From Citromicrobium sp. (lineage in GTDB: Bacteria; Pseudomonadota; Alphaproteobacteria; Sphingomonadales; Sphingomonadaceae): a stretch of 23,104 nucleotides of DNA. The stretch lies in assembly GCA_003248395.1 (NCBI GenBank), contig QFNA01000033.1:1-23104 (forward strand). Reading direction: 5' to 3'. Each line of letters starts with the position of its first letter. Positions within the stretch are counted from its first letter, which is position 1. Of the stretch, positions 7,027-15,003 are shown piece after piece. A program made the translations under genes and the position numbers. The notes beneath the pieces are model-generated. The model was not told the DNA's origin. It saw nothing but the letters and a program-made list of their open reading frames with translations, and made no database searches.

Positions 7027-7590
7027 ATGTTCCACCGCACCAAGAACCTGTTTCTCAGGCCCGGCTTCACCGAAGACTGGAAGGCCGTCCACGACGGCAT
7101 TTCGCGACCGGAAATCGTCCGCAACCTTGCCAGTGCGCCCTGGCCCTATGCAGCGGCCGACGCCCGCGAATTCGTGGAGAAGCCGCAGCATGCCTGGTTG
7201 CCCCATTTCCTCGTCCAGATTCCCGACAGAGGTGTGATCGGCGCAGCGGGACTCGGTGTCGAAAGCGGTTCTGGCAAGGTCCAGCTAGGTTACTGGATCG
7301 CGCGCGAATACTGGGGTCGCGGCTATGCTACCGAAGCGGCATGCGGTGTGTTGGAGGTTGCTCGCGCAATTGGACACCGGCGGATCGTCGCGTCGCATTT
7401 CGTCGACAATCCCGCGTCGGGCAAGGTTTTGAGCAAGGCCGGTTTTCGCAGGATCGGCGACGTGCGCCCCGGCTACAGTCTGGCCCGCAAGGGCCACGAT
7501 CCCGTGGCTTGCTACGAAATCCTGCTCAGCAACGAGACGGACGAAGGGGGAGACGAGACCGACCTTGCTGTCATGAAACAGGCAGCCTGA
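7027..7590 (+). CDS. GNAT family N-acetyltransferase, RimJ/RimL-like
   Basis: The 187-residue protein has the GNAT fold. The acetyl-CoA pyrophosphate loop is in YWGRGYATEA, preceded by the strand QLGYWIA. The C-terminal VDNPASGKVLSKAGFRRIG is the usual asparagine/helix segment of the RimJ/RimL-like subgroup, which acetylates protein N-termini or small amines. The substrate cannot be told from sequence. The ATG at 7027 has a GGAGAT upstream; the frame is open further upstream, but there it runs through the rpmA terminator. It appears to be a single-gene unit between two terminators. Confidence 0.85.
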   Translation: MFHRTKNLFLRPGFTEDWKAVHDGISRPEIVRNLASAPWPYAAADAREFVEKPQHAWLPHFLVQIPDRGVIGAAGLGVESGSGKVQLGYWIAREYWGRGYATEAACGVLEVARAIGHRRIVASHFVDNPASGKVLSKAGFRRIGDVRPGYSLARKGHDPVACYEILLSNETDEGGDETDLAVMKQAA

Positions 7591-7595
7591 TCGAA

Positions 7596-7630
7596 AAATT
7601 GGGCCCTGCACAGGTGGCAGGGCCCTTGTT
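7596..7630. terminator. Bidirectional terminator between the acetyltransferase and hydrolase genes
   Basis: GGGCCCTGC (7601-7609) and GCAGGGCCC (7617-7625) form a perfect 9-bp stem with a seven-base loop. On the plus strand TTGTT follows. On the minus strand the stem is followed by AATTTTT (the complement of 7594-7600), so the hairpin can terminate both the acetyltransferase transcript and the convergent hydrolase transcript. Confidence 0.8.
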
Positions 7631-7646
7631 CGTGATGGAGGGAACG

Positions 7647-8531
7647 TTATTCCGCGGGCATCAGTGCCGCTTCGAAATCGCCGTCGTATTTCCCGATCAG
7701 GCTCCGATCATCATGGTCCCACGGGTGGAAGCCAGGCTTGAAATAGGCCAGCCATGCCGGGAAGATGCGCCGCACGACGCCCGGCTTGACCGTCAGATAT
7801 TTGAACAGGCCCCATCTGGCCTTCCAGCCGGTGATCCCGTCTTGCGCAAGCAATTCCAGAGTGTCCTTCCAGCGATGCGAGAAGAAACGGCCGGTCACGA
7901 TCAGCATCATCAGACTGCGCAACTTCCAGCGCCTCCAGCCCGACCACTCGCGTGTGGCATGCAGCCAGGTGTCATATGCGACGCCCTTGTGCTCGATTTC
8001 CTCGATCGAGTGCCACTCCCACATCGCGCGAACTTCGGGGTCGGCATCGCCGAAATGCTCGGGATTCGCGAGGAATTCGGACGCCATCATCGCGGTGTAG
8101 TGTTCCAGCGCCATGGTCGCCGCCAGATTGAGAATGACCGGCCGGCCCTTCGTGAGCTCGAGCATTTCGGCAACGCGCTGATCGATTGCCTTGATGTCGT
8201 ATCCATGGCTTTCGGCCAGCCGGTTGAATGCGATGTGTTCGCGGGTGTGATTGATTTCCTGCTTCACGAACGCGCGGATTTCCGCATCCAGCTTGGGATC
8301 GGCACCTTCGCGATGGGCTTTCACGGCTTCAATGAAGAAGGCTTCCCCGCGCGGGAATGTCGCGGACAGGGCGTTGTGCCACGCGGTGCCGAACGGTTCG
8401 CCGTTCCACCAGCGCGCAGGGTTTGTCCCGCGATTGAAGCGTTCGTCGCGCACGGTAATGGTCAGGTCCTCGGGCGTGGGAACCTTGCGACTGTCGTTGG
8501 TATCAGGTTCTATTTTAACGGGGGCGTTCAT
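7647..8531 (-). CDS. Ferritin-like predicted metal-dependent hydrolase (COG3687/PF10118 type)
   Basis: This 294-residue protein is predicted to be a helical di-metal enzyme. Candidate metal ligands are E63/E68, E92-INH95 with H99, EH at 143-144, and the WHSIEEIEHK segment (173-182) with H174, E178 and H181. This array of glutamates and ExxH motifs is that of the metal-dependent hydrolase family often found beside TetR regulators. The substrate is unknown. The start ATG at 8531 has a GGAG seven bases upstream. It is divergent from a TetR gene 112 bases away, and its promoter is overlaid by two operator-like palindromes, so it is probably the regulator's target. It converges on the acetyltransferase with a shared terminator. 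Confidence 0.82.
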   Translation of the reverse strand: MNAPVKIEPDTNDSRKVPTPEDLTITVRDERFNRGTNPARWWNGEPFGTAWHNALSATFPRGEAFFIEAVKAHREGADPKLDAEIRAFVKQEINHTREHIAFNRLAESHGYDIKAIDQRVAEMLELTKGRPVILNLAATMALEHYTAMMASEFLANPEHFGDADPEVRAMWEWHSIEEIEHKGVAYDTWLHATREWSGWRRWKLRSLMMLIVTGRFFSHRWKDTLELLAQDGITGWKARWGLFKYLTVKPGVVRRIFPAWLAYFKPGFHPWDHDDRSLIGKYDGDFEAALMPAE

Positions 8532-8551
8532 CGGAATGCTCCAGAATTAAC

Positions 8552-8591
8552 TTACATGCGTGTAAATAGTCGCTACTGACAAAGGTGTCAA
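8552..8591 (-). promoter_or_regulatory. Promoter of the metal-dependent hydrolase gene with two TetR operator candidates
   Basis: On the minus strand TTGACA (complement of 8586-8591) and TATTTA (complement of 8563-8568) form a -35/-10 pair with 17-bp spacing. Two 14-base palindromes overlap it: TGACAaaggTGTCA at 8577-8590 covers the -35, and TTACAtgcgTGTAA at 8552-8565 covers the end of the -10 and the start region. Both fit T[TG]ACA-N4-TGT[AC]A, with centres 25 bp apart. This is the arrangement expected for repression by the adjacent TetR protein. Confidence 0.65.
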
Positions 8592-8643
8592 TAAGGGTGA
8601 CTTCGGATTTTGCATGACCCCGGAAATGGCCTAACGCTGCCGC

Positions 8644-9261
8644 ATGGCCATCAGAAAACGCCTCAGTCCCGAGGAATCCCGTACCGCTGCGATTGCTGCC
8701 GCGCGCGCACTGCTCATCGATGCGGGGCCGCAGGCGGTAACGCTCAAGGCTGTCGCGGCGAGGGTTGGGCGCACGCACGCCAATCTGCTGCATCATTTTG
8801 GTTCGGCCGCGGGACTTCAGCGCGCGCTCGCGGAAAACCTCGCCTTCACCGTGTGCGAAAGCATCGTCGATGCGGTTCGTGCCAGCCGCGCGGGCCTTGG
8901 CAGTCCGCGCGAGATTGTCGACCTGGCGTTCGACGCGTTCGATCGCGAGGGCGGCGGCGCACTTGTCAGCTGGATGCTTTCGACCGGGCACGAGGACGCG
9001 ATCGAGCCTTTCGTCGACACGATTCACACCATGGTCGACAGTTTGCATGAAGAAGAAGAGGCCGAGATCGACGCCCGCGTCACGCATGAGGCAACGCTTG
9101 CCGTCGTTTTGCTGGCGCTCGGCAATTCGCTGATTGGTGCGCAGCTCAGCCGTTCGCTGCGCCTGCCCGAAAATGCCGCACGCGATATGGCCGAATCGAT
9201 GCTCGTCGCCTCGCTCGTCGCAGCAGGTGTCGATCCGAAGGAACTCGAGCGATCGGCCTAG
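8644..9261 (+). CDS. TetR/AcrR family transcriptional regulator
   Basis: The 205-residue protein has an N-terminal TetR DNA-binding domain. Helix-turn-helix residues lie in AVTLKAVAARVGRTHANLLHHFGS (about 31-54; the tyrosine usual before HHF or YHF is leucine). The C-terminal two thirds form the helical ligand-binding and dimerisation part, with an acidic stretch SLHEEEEAEID. It is transcribed away from the metal-dependent hydrolase gene and most likely represses it through the two palindromes between them. The ATG at 8644 gives the normal domain start; I see no strong ribosome binding site. Its TAG stop shares CTAG with the stop of ygfZ on the other strand. Confidence 0.88.
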   Translation: MAIRKRLSPEESRTAAIAAARALLIDAGPQAVTLKAVAARVGRTHANLLHHFGSAAGLQRALAENLAFTVCESIVDAVRASRAGLGSPREIVDLAFDAFDREGGGALVSWMLSTGHEDAIEPFVDTIHTMVDSLHEEEEAEIDARVTHEATLAVVLLALGNSLIGAQLSRSLRLPENAARDMAESMLVASLVAAGVDPKELERSA

Positions 9262-9995
9262 GCCCCTGGCTCGCCCAGAGACATCCATGCGGGTGCCAGG
9301 TCCGCATCGATCGCGTCGACGCGCAAATGATCGACCGCCAGGTCCAGGTCGGGATAGGCGACCTTCTGCCGTTTCTCGTCCGAGCGCGCCAGCGGCACGA
9401 CCACCAGCCGGCGATTGACCTTGCTGCGCCAGTTCATCCGCGCTGTGTTCTCCTGGCCGATATAGCAACCCTTGCTGAACGAGACGCCATTGAGGTCGAC
9501 GGCATTGGTCTCAAGCCACAGGATATCTCCAAGTTCCGCCCGCCCCTCGGGGACACCCAGCGCAAGCCGGTGTTGCAACCAGGCGGCACCCGCGCTTTCG
9601 TCATTATCCTCAGCGGGAGCGATCCAGCGCTGGCCGAGTGAAGCCAGCCGCGGATCGACGACGCCGCCATCGCCCGGATGCGGCTGCCAGTGCACTGCGA
9701 GCGTATCATCGACGCCGATCGCGATTTTGCGCCGCAGACGATAGAGCGACAGGCGCTTGACCAAATCTTCGGCAGCACCGGCTTCGCAATCGAGAAGAAC
9801 GTCCCGGTCCTTCCCGGGCCAGACGATCATGTCGAACAGCGTCTTGCCCTGTGGCGTCAGCAACCCGGCATAGACCGGCAGCTTCCCCCGCACATCATTG
9901 GTCAGCAGGCCCTGCAGGAAATCCGCAGCATCTTCTGCCTCGTCTTGCGGGGACAGCCTGATGACGGCGCGGTCGGACAATCGTGTGGCAGCCAT
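9258..9995 (-). CDS. ygfZ: Folate-binding protein YgfZ, iron-sulfur cluster assembly/repair factor
   Basis: This 245-residue protein has the aminomethyltransferase (GcvT) fold. The family signature KGCYIGQE is at residues 175-182 with the conserved cysteine C177. The N-terminal FLQGLLTNDV and AGLLTPQGKTLFD segments are also typical. In E. coli YgfZ uses tetrahydrofolate to support synthesis or repair of certain Fe-S enzymes. It is somewhat short, which is usual for the alphaproteobacterial CAF17-like branch. It is divergent from pyrC, leaving only 38 bases for both start regions, and converges with tetR. Confidence 0.9.
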   Translation of the reverse strand: MAATRLSDRAVIRLSPQDEAEDAADFLQGLLTNDVRGKLPVYAGLLTPQGKTLFDMIVWPGKDRDVLLDCEAGAAEDLVKRLSLYRLRRKIAIGVDDTLAVHWQPHPGDGGVVDPRLASLGQRWIAPAEDNDESAGAAWLQHRLALGVPEGRAELGDILWLETNAVDLNGVSFSKGCYIGQENTARMNWRSKVNRRLVVVPLARSDEKRQKVAYPDLDLAVDHLRVDAIDADLAPAWMSLGEPGA

Positions 9996-10033
9996 GGGTG
10001 ACAGATAGTGGGCTGCGGGCCATAGGCAATGCC

Positions 10034-11077
10034 ATGGCCGAATCGCTCACCATCCGCCGCCCCGACGACTGGCATCTCCATTTCCGCGACGGTGCGACCA
10101 TGCGCGCGGTCGTTCCGCATACGGCCCGCCAGTTCGCGCGGGCGATCGTGATGCCCAACCTTTCGCCACCCGTCACCGACACCGCTCGTGCCCACGCCTA
10201 CCGCGCCAGGATCCTCGAGGCGGTGCCAGCGGGCGTCGAATTCACGCCGTTGATGACCGCTTATCTGACCGACAACACCGATGCAGCGGACATGGCAGCG
10301 GGGTTCGCTGACGGCGTGCTGACCGCGGCCAAGCTCTATCCGGCGGGTGCCACGACCAATTCGGATCACGGCGTAACCGACATTGCCAATATCTTCGGCG
10401 TGCTGGAGAAAATGGCCGAGATCGGGATGCCGCTATGCGTCCATGGCGAAGTCACGCATGCAGAGATCGACATATTTGACCGCGAGGCCGTTTTCATCGA
10501 CCGCGTGCTCGAGCCGCTGGTTGCGCGCCTTCCAGAACTCAAGCTCGTTTTCGAACACATCACGACCAAACAGGCCGCCCAATTCGTCGACGCGGCGGGC
10601 GCCACTGTCGCTGCCACGATCACGCCGCAGCACTTGCACATCAACCGTAACGACATCCTCGTCGGCGGAATCCGTCCGCACATGTATTGCTTGCCCGTCG
10701 CCAAACGCGAAGAACACCGGCTGGCGCTGCGCAGGGCGGCCACGTCGGGATCGCCCAAATATTTCCTCGGAACCGACAGCGCGCCGCATCATCGCCACGC
10801 CAAGGAAAGCGGCTGCGGTTGCGCCGGCATATTCAATGCCCCCTATGCACTCGAAAGCTATGTCACCGTGTTCGACGAAGAGGGCGCGCTCGACCGTTTC
10901 GAGGCGTTCGCTTCGCTGAACGGTCCCCGCTTTTATGGGCTGCCCGTGAACGACGGCACCGTCACACTCGAGAAAGTCCCGGTCGACGTTCCCGATACGG
11001 TCGATGGAGGGGATGCGGAGATCGTCCCCTTCCACGCGGGCGAACGGCTTAACTGGCGGCTGGCTTCCGCCGGCTGA
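10034..11077 (+). CDS. pyrC: Dihydroorotase (class II)
   Basis: This 347-residue zinc enzyme of pyrimidine synthesis cyclises N-carbamoyl-aspartate to dihydroorotate. The metal ligands match E. coli PyrC shifted by two: H14 and H16 in DDWHLHFRDG, the carboxylated K100 in AAKLYPAGATTNS, H137 in CVHGEV, H175 in FEHITT, and D248 in GTDSAPH. The ATG at 10034 gives the family N-terminus MAESLTIRRPDDWH. The frame is open further upstream, but that would overlap the ygfZ start. The 3' end overlaps the convergent rarD coding sequence by 29 bases. Confidence 0.96.
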   Translation: MAESLTIRRPDDWHLHFRDGATMRAVVPHTARQFARAIVMPNLSPPVTDTARAHAYRARILEAVPAGVEFTPLMTAYLTDNTDAADMAAGFADGVLTAAKLYPAGATTNSDHGVTDIANIFGVLEKMAEIGMPLCVHGEVTHAEIDIFDREAVFIDRVLEPLVARLPELKLVFEHITTKQAAQFVDAAGATVAATITPQHLHINRNDILVGGIRPHMYCLPVAKREEHRLALRRAATSGSPKYFLGTDSAPHHRHAKESGCGCAGIFNAPYALESYVTVFDEEGALDRFEAFASLNGPRFYGLPVNDGTVTLEKVPVDVPDTVDGGDAEIVPFHAGERLNWRLASAG

Positions 11078-11948
11078 CCATATCCCATACGAACAGCGCC
11101 GCCGCTGCCCAGATAAATCCGAAACAGGCGGCCTGGACGGGCTTGAGCTCCTCGCCGAACACGGTCAGCCCGAGCACGAACACGATACTGGGCGCGAGAA
11201 ACTGGATAAACCCCAGCGTTGAATAGGGCAGCTTGCGCGCTGCGATTGCGAACATCAGCAACGGGATCGCCGTCAAAACTCCGCCCAGCATGATCGCGAG
11301 GCTCAGATCCGCGCTGCGTAGAAACGAAGAGCCATCGGCGGTGCCGGCATAATACCACGCCACCGCCACCGCAGGGATCAGCAACAGGATCGACTCGATC
11401 GTCAGTCCGGGCAGCGCCCCGACATCCACCTGCTTGCGGATAAGTCCGTAGGTGCCGAAGGTGAGGGCAAGCGTCAGGCTGATCCAGAGCGTTGTCAGGG
11501 CGCCGCCCAGCAAGAGCGATACGCCTACAGCCGCCAGCCCCACTGCCACCCATTGCAATCGGGTCAGTCGTTCGCCCAGCAGCAATGTCCCCAACAGGAC
11601 ATTGACCAGCGGGTTGATGTAATATCCCAGGCTCGCCGCATAGACATAGCCGCTCTGGATGGCCCAGACATAGGTGACCCAGTTGACCGCAATCAGCGTG
11701 GCGCTGGCCAGCAGCCAGAGCATCGTCTTGCGGTTCGCTAGCGCCGCTTTGACCTGCGGCACCTGTTTGCGGAAAGCGACGATGACCAAGCACGGCGGTA
11801 GCGTCCATATGATGCGCCAGCCGACGAATTCGAACGCGGGGACCTCGCGGACGAGAATCAGGTAGAGCGGCAGGAAACCCCAGATCAGATACGCGCCGAC
11901 AGCGGCGAAGAGCCCCTCGCGGCCCGAGTCGGATGCTTTCATCTCCAT
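11049..11948 (-). CDS. rarD: EamA/RarD family transporter (drug/metabolite superfamily)
   Basis: The product is a polytopic inner-membrane protein of about 299 residues with ten hydrophobic segments in two EamA-like halves. The RarD subgroup pattern is visible: YLIWGFLPLYLILV near the N-terminus, NWVTYVWAIQSGYVYAASLGYYINP (in the family's conserved NW and GYYINP positions), LGERLTRLQW, and PYSTLGFIQFLAPS. E. coli RarD has 296 residues. The transported compound is unknown. I chose the ATG at 11948 with an AGGA six bases upstream; a GTG at 11963 would add five residues and an ATG at 11942 would remove two. The 3' end overlaps pyrC. Confidence 0.88.
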   Translation of the reverse strand: MEMKASDSGREGLFAAVGAYLIWGFLPLYLILVREVPAFEFVGWRIIWTLPPCLVIVAFRKQVPQVKAALANRKTMLWLLASATLIAVNWVTYVWAIQSGYVYAASLGYYINPLVNVLLGTLLLGERLTRLQWVAVGLAAVGVSLLLGGALTTLWISLTLALTFGTYGLIRKQVDVGALPGLTIESILLLIPAVAVAWYYAGTADGSSFLRSADLSLAIMLGGVLTAIPLLMFAIAARKLPYSTLGFIQFLAPSIVFVLGLTVFGEELKPVQAACFGFIWAAAALFVWDMVSRRKPAAS

Positions 11949-12130
11949 GAATAATCCTGCCACTATGAGCGCGATGAAGACGCGACAACCTCAATTCGTC
12001 CCTGCCTGAACCTCGCTTCATCGATAAATCGAAATCTGTCCTTCCGGTTGCAGTCCGTTCAGAAATGACGGCCTAAATATTAACGCCATCCCGGATGAGC
12101 CGGGTGTCCAGCAGCCTGAAGGAATTCGAA

Positions 12131-12583
12131 ATGTCGAACCTCATGAAAACAGTATCGCTCGCTATCGCAGCAGGTGGCCTTGGTCTGGCCCTCCCCGCAG
12201 CCGCCGCGACGCCCTTGGCGCCGCAGTCGAGCCAGATCCATTTCGGTGCCTCACAGGACATCGCTGGTTCCATGATCTTCGAACAGGGCCGCGACCGCTA
12301 TGACCGTCGCCGTGACCGCCGTTATTACGGAAACCGTTACGAACGCCGGTCGGACTATCGCAGGAATGCCCGTGACCGCCGCGTGTGGCGCGGTCGCGAC
12401 AACCGCTATTACTGCCAGAAGGATGACGGGACGACCGGTCTCCTCATCGGCGGCGCCGCCGGTGCCCTTATCGGAAACGAAGTGGCCGGGCGCGGCGACA
12501 GGACGATCGGAGCGATCGTCGGCGGTGCCGCAGGCGCCCTGTTGGGGCGGAGCATCGATCGTTCGGGCTCGCGCTGCGAATAA
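12131..12583 (+). CDS. Exported glycine-zipper 2TM domain protein
   Basis: This 150-residue protein has a signal peptide (MSNLMKTVSLAIAAGGLGLALPAAAA). A strongly basic, Arg/Tyr-rich middle follows (about 55-100), with many RDR, RRY and YRR steps. The C-terminal glycine-zipper hairpin contains GGAAGALIG and GGAAGALLG, as in the Rickettsia 17-kDa antigen/OsmB-type envelope family. Two cysteines flank the zipper (YYC and SRC) and could form a disulfide. The ATG at 12131 has an AAGGA six bases upstream; an internal ATG at residue 5 is an alternative. It probably sits in the cell envelope; the exact role is unknown. The 182 bases upstream, back to the rarD start, hold no gene and no convincing promoter. 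Confidence 0.8.
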   Translation: MSNLMKTVSLAIAAGGLGLALPAAAATPLAPQSSQIHFGASQDIAGSMIFEQGRDRYDRRRDRRYYGNRYERRSDYRRNARDRRVWRGRDNRYYCQKDDGTTGLLIGGAAGALIGNEVAGRGDRTIGAIVGGAAGALLGRSIDRSGSRCE

Positions 12584-12706
12584 CTGACACAAGTCTCGAG
12601 GCCGTGCCCACCCGCGGTCGAGAGCGCGATCCCACCGGATCGTGTAGGGCGTCGTCCGGACCGTTTATAAGGCGGCCAGGCGGCGCCCGATTTTTATGTC
12701 CCGTAA

Positions 12707-12723
12707 TGGCGCAGTTTGCGCCA
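12707..12723. repeat. Inverted repeat upstream of a lipoprotein gene
   Basis: TGGCGCA (12707-12713) and TGCGCCA (12717-12723) are perfect 7-bp arms around gtt. It lies 65-81 bases before the next start codon. It has no T-tract, so an operator or a transcript hairpin is more likely than a terminator. TTGCGC...TTTAAA (12716-12721 and 12740-12745) could be a promoter overlapping it, but the match is poor. Confidence 0.35.
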
Positions 12724-12787
12724 CGTTGTGGCAATTCCCTTTAAATGACGACAATCCGAACGGATTGAATTCCGGAGAGAGTTGTCG

Positions 12788-13498
12788 ATGAAATTGCGTC
12801 AGTTTGCCTGTGCCATGGCCCCGCTAGCCATTCTTGCTGCCTGTTCCGGTTCGAACGAGAACGAGAGCGAAGGGCAGGGCACCGATCCGGCGGTCGACGC
12901 CGCGCTCAACGAAAATCTCGCTACCGATCCCGATCTGTCGCGCAGCAATGAAAGCGACGCTGCTCTTTCGGGCACTGGCAACCAGGGCGTGCCCACGATC
13001 GATACCTCGCAACGTGCGGTGCAGGCGGCGCAGGACCGTGCGGCACAGCTCGTCGGTGGCCGGGAGAATTTGCGCGGCTTGCCCCGTCCCACCCGCCTCG
13101 GCGCGGCGGACAACGTGACGCAGCCGATGCAGCAGGCCGCCCAGCGCATCGGTCAGAACGCCACCTGTTTCGAAGGTGTCAGCTATTCGACCGCATGGGC
13201 CGCGCGCCTGCCGGGCGAATTTCCCGTCTATCCGCGGGGCAATACGCAGGAAGCAGCCGGCAATGACGAGGGAAGCTGCGCAGTTCGTGCGGTCAGCTTC
13301 AAGACACCGGTTCCGGTCGGACAGGTCTTCTCGTTCTATGCCGCGCGCGCCCGCGATGCCGGCTACAGCGTCGATTACACGATCGTCGGCAATGAAAACG
13401 TGCTCAGCGGCGTGAGCGGCCAGTCGGCCTACACGATCTACGCCCGCAAGGGATCCGACGGGGTCACCGAAGTCGACCTGACCACCAGCAAGCGCTGA
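12788..13498 (+). CDS. Putative lipoprotein of unknown function
   Basis: The 236-residue protein begins MKLRQFACAMAPLAILAAC, with LAAC as the lipobox, followed by a low-complexity Ser/Asn/Glu/Asp-rich linker. The C-terminal part (about 130-236) looks like a folded alpha/beta domain: a strand around CAVRAVSFKTP, then PVGQVFSFYAARARDAGYSVDY, which suggests a helix packed on a sheet, and a final SDGVTEVDLTT strand. The pattern is one I associate with unnamed sphingomonad lipoproteins; no enzymatic motif is visible. The ATG at 12788 follows GGAGAGAG; a TTG two codons earlier is possible but less likely. It converges with astD, leaving 18 bases. Confidence 0.78.
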   Translation: MKLRQFACAMAPLAILAACSGSNENESEGQGTDPAVDAALNENLATDPDLSRSNESDAALSGTGNQGVPTIDTSQRAVQAAQDRAAQLVGGRENLRGLPRPTRLGAADNVTQPMQQAAQRIGQNATCFEGVSYSTAWAARLPGEFPVYPRGNTQEAAGNDEGSCAVRAVSFKTPVPVGQVFSFYAARARDAGYSVDYTIVGNENVLSGVSGQSAYTIYARKGSDGVTEVDLTTSKR

Positions 13499-13516
13499 TC
13501 GCCGGACGCGGCTGCG

Positions 13517-14951
13517 TCAATTCTCGCGCACGCCCACGCCCAGGCTGGCGCGCGGTTGCTCCAGTTCGGTGCTGGCGACCGGATAGGCGCAATAATCGGC
13601 AGCGTAATAGGCAGCCGGGCGATGATTGCCCGACAGTCCGATGCCGCCGAACGGCGCCGCCGACGATGCCCCGTTGGTCGGGCGGTTCCAGTTCACGATT
13701 CCTGCACGCGCCTCGTTCCAGAACATTTCGAAATCCTGTGGACTGCCGCCGATCAGCGATGCGGACAGGCCGTAACGCGTGTTATTGGCTTCTGTCATTG
13801 CGGCGTCGAAATCGGCGACGCGGATGACCTGCAGCAACGGACCGAACAGCTCTATGTCGGGACGGTCCTTCATGTCCGTCGCGTCGAGGATCGCAGGCGA
13901 CAGGAAGGGCAGCGTCTCGTCGCGGCGACGCAGATGCATGAGGGGGCGCCCACCGCGCGCCATCAGTTCGACGAAGCTTTCGGACAGGAGATCCGCAGTC
14001 TGGTTGTCGATGACCGGGCCCATGTAGGGCTGCGGATCGGCGAAGGGTTCGTCCACGATCAATCGCTCGGCCAGCTGCTTCACAGCGGGCACGATCTTCT
14101 CGTACACGCTGTCGAGCACGATCAGGCGCCGTGCAGCGGTGCATCGCTGGCCCGCAGAGGTGAACGCCGATTGCACGATCGTCACGGCGGCATCCTCGAT
14201 CTTCGGGGTGTCGAGCATGACGATGGGGTTATTGCCGCCCATTTCCAGCGCGACGATCTTGCCCGGATCGCTCGCCAGCTTGCGGTTGATGGCGATGCCG
14301 CCACGCGCGGATCCGGTGAACACCACGCGCGGATCCGGTGAACAACACGCCGTCGACCAGCGCGTGCTCGACCAGCGCCTTGCCGGTGTCGGCACCGCCC
14401 TGGACGCACTGGATCACATCGTCGGGGATCTTTGCCGCATGAAAGCATTTGACTAGGAATTCGCCCACCGCGGGCGTTTTCTCGCTGGGTTTGAACACCA
14501 CCGTATTACCGGCGATCAACGCAGGCACGATATGTCCGTTGGGCAGGTGAGCGGGGAAATTATACGGGCCCAGCACGGCCATTACCCCGTGCGGCTTGTG
14601 CCGCAGCGCGGCGGTGCCCTGCAACGCACTGTTCAGCTTCTTGCGGCCGGTGCGCTCGGCATAGGCCGTTATCGAGATTTCGACCTTGCCGATCACCGCT
14701 TCGACCTCGGTGCGCGCTTCCCACAGCGGCTTGCCGCTTTCGCGCGCGATCAGCTCGGCAAAGGGGTCCGCCTGCTTGCGCACCTCGTTGGCAAAGCGGC
14801 GCAACAGCTCCATGCGGCGAGCCACCGGCTGGCGGGCCCAGTCGCGGCGCGCGGCGTGCGCCCGCTCGACCGCCTGATCGACGTCGCCGACCTTCCCTTG
14901 CCAGAATTCCTTGCCCGTCGCCGGTTCGGTGGAGATGATTTCCTGGGACAC
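13517..14951 (-). pseudogene. astD: Succinylglutamate-semialdehyde dehydrogenase, frameshifted by a 22-bp duplication
   Basis: Two frames together encode one complete aldehyde dehydrogenase of the AstD type, which oxidises succinylglutamate semialdehyde in the arginine succinyltransferase pathway. The N-terminal frame (GTG start at 14951, preceded by AGGAAGG) holds the NAD-binding GPYNFPAHLPNG and FKPSEKTP and runs to VLFTGSARG. The downstream frame holds the general-base glutamate in LEMGGNNP and the catalytic cysteine in AGQRCTAARR. The switch lies exactly at a tandem 22-bp duplication (14301-14344). Removing one copy restores a single frame of 470 residues, a normal AstD length. As written, translation stops at 14229-14231 after 240 residues, without either catalytic residue. 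No other ast genes are nearby. It lies 52 bases downstream of selO on the same strand. Confidence 0.88.
14301..14344. repeat. Exact 22-bp tandem duplication inside astD
   Basis: Bases 14301-14322 and 14323-14344 are identical 22-mers beginning ccacgcgcgg and ending ccggtgaaca. Each copy contains the palindrome cggatccg. Because 22 is not a multiple of three, the extra copy shifts the astD frame. Confidence 0.97.
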
Positions 14952-15003
14952 AAAGACCTTCCTGCTTTCCTGCCGGCGCCTATGGTGGTTCGCCTCTGAT
15001 GCG

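Noticed and set aside
7341..8579. Open frame of 412 codons on the plus strand over the metal-dependent hydrolase
   Set aside because: It crosses the bidirectional terminator and the TetR operators and lies antisense to a gene with clear metal-ligand motifs.
12669..12697. Terminator after the glycine-zipper gene
   Set aside because: A GC-rich stretch is followed by five T residues, but I could not draw a convincing stem from ggcggccaggcggcgccc.
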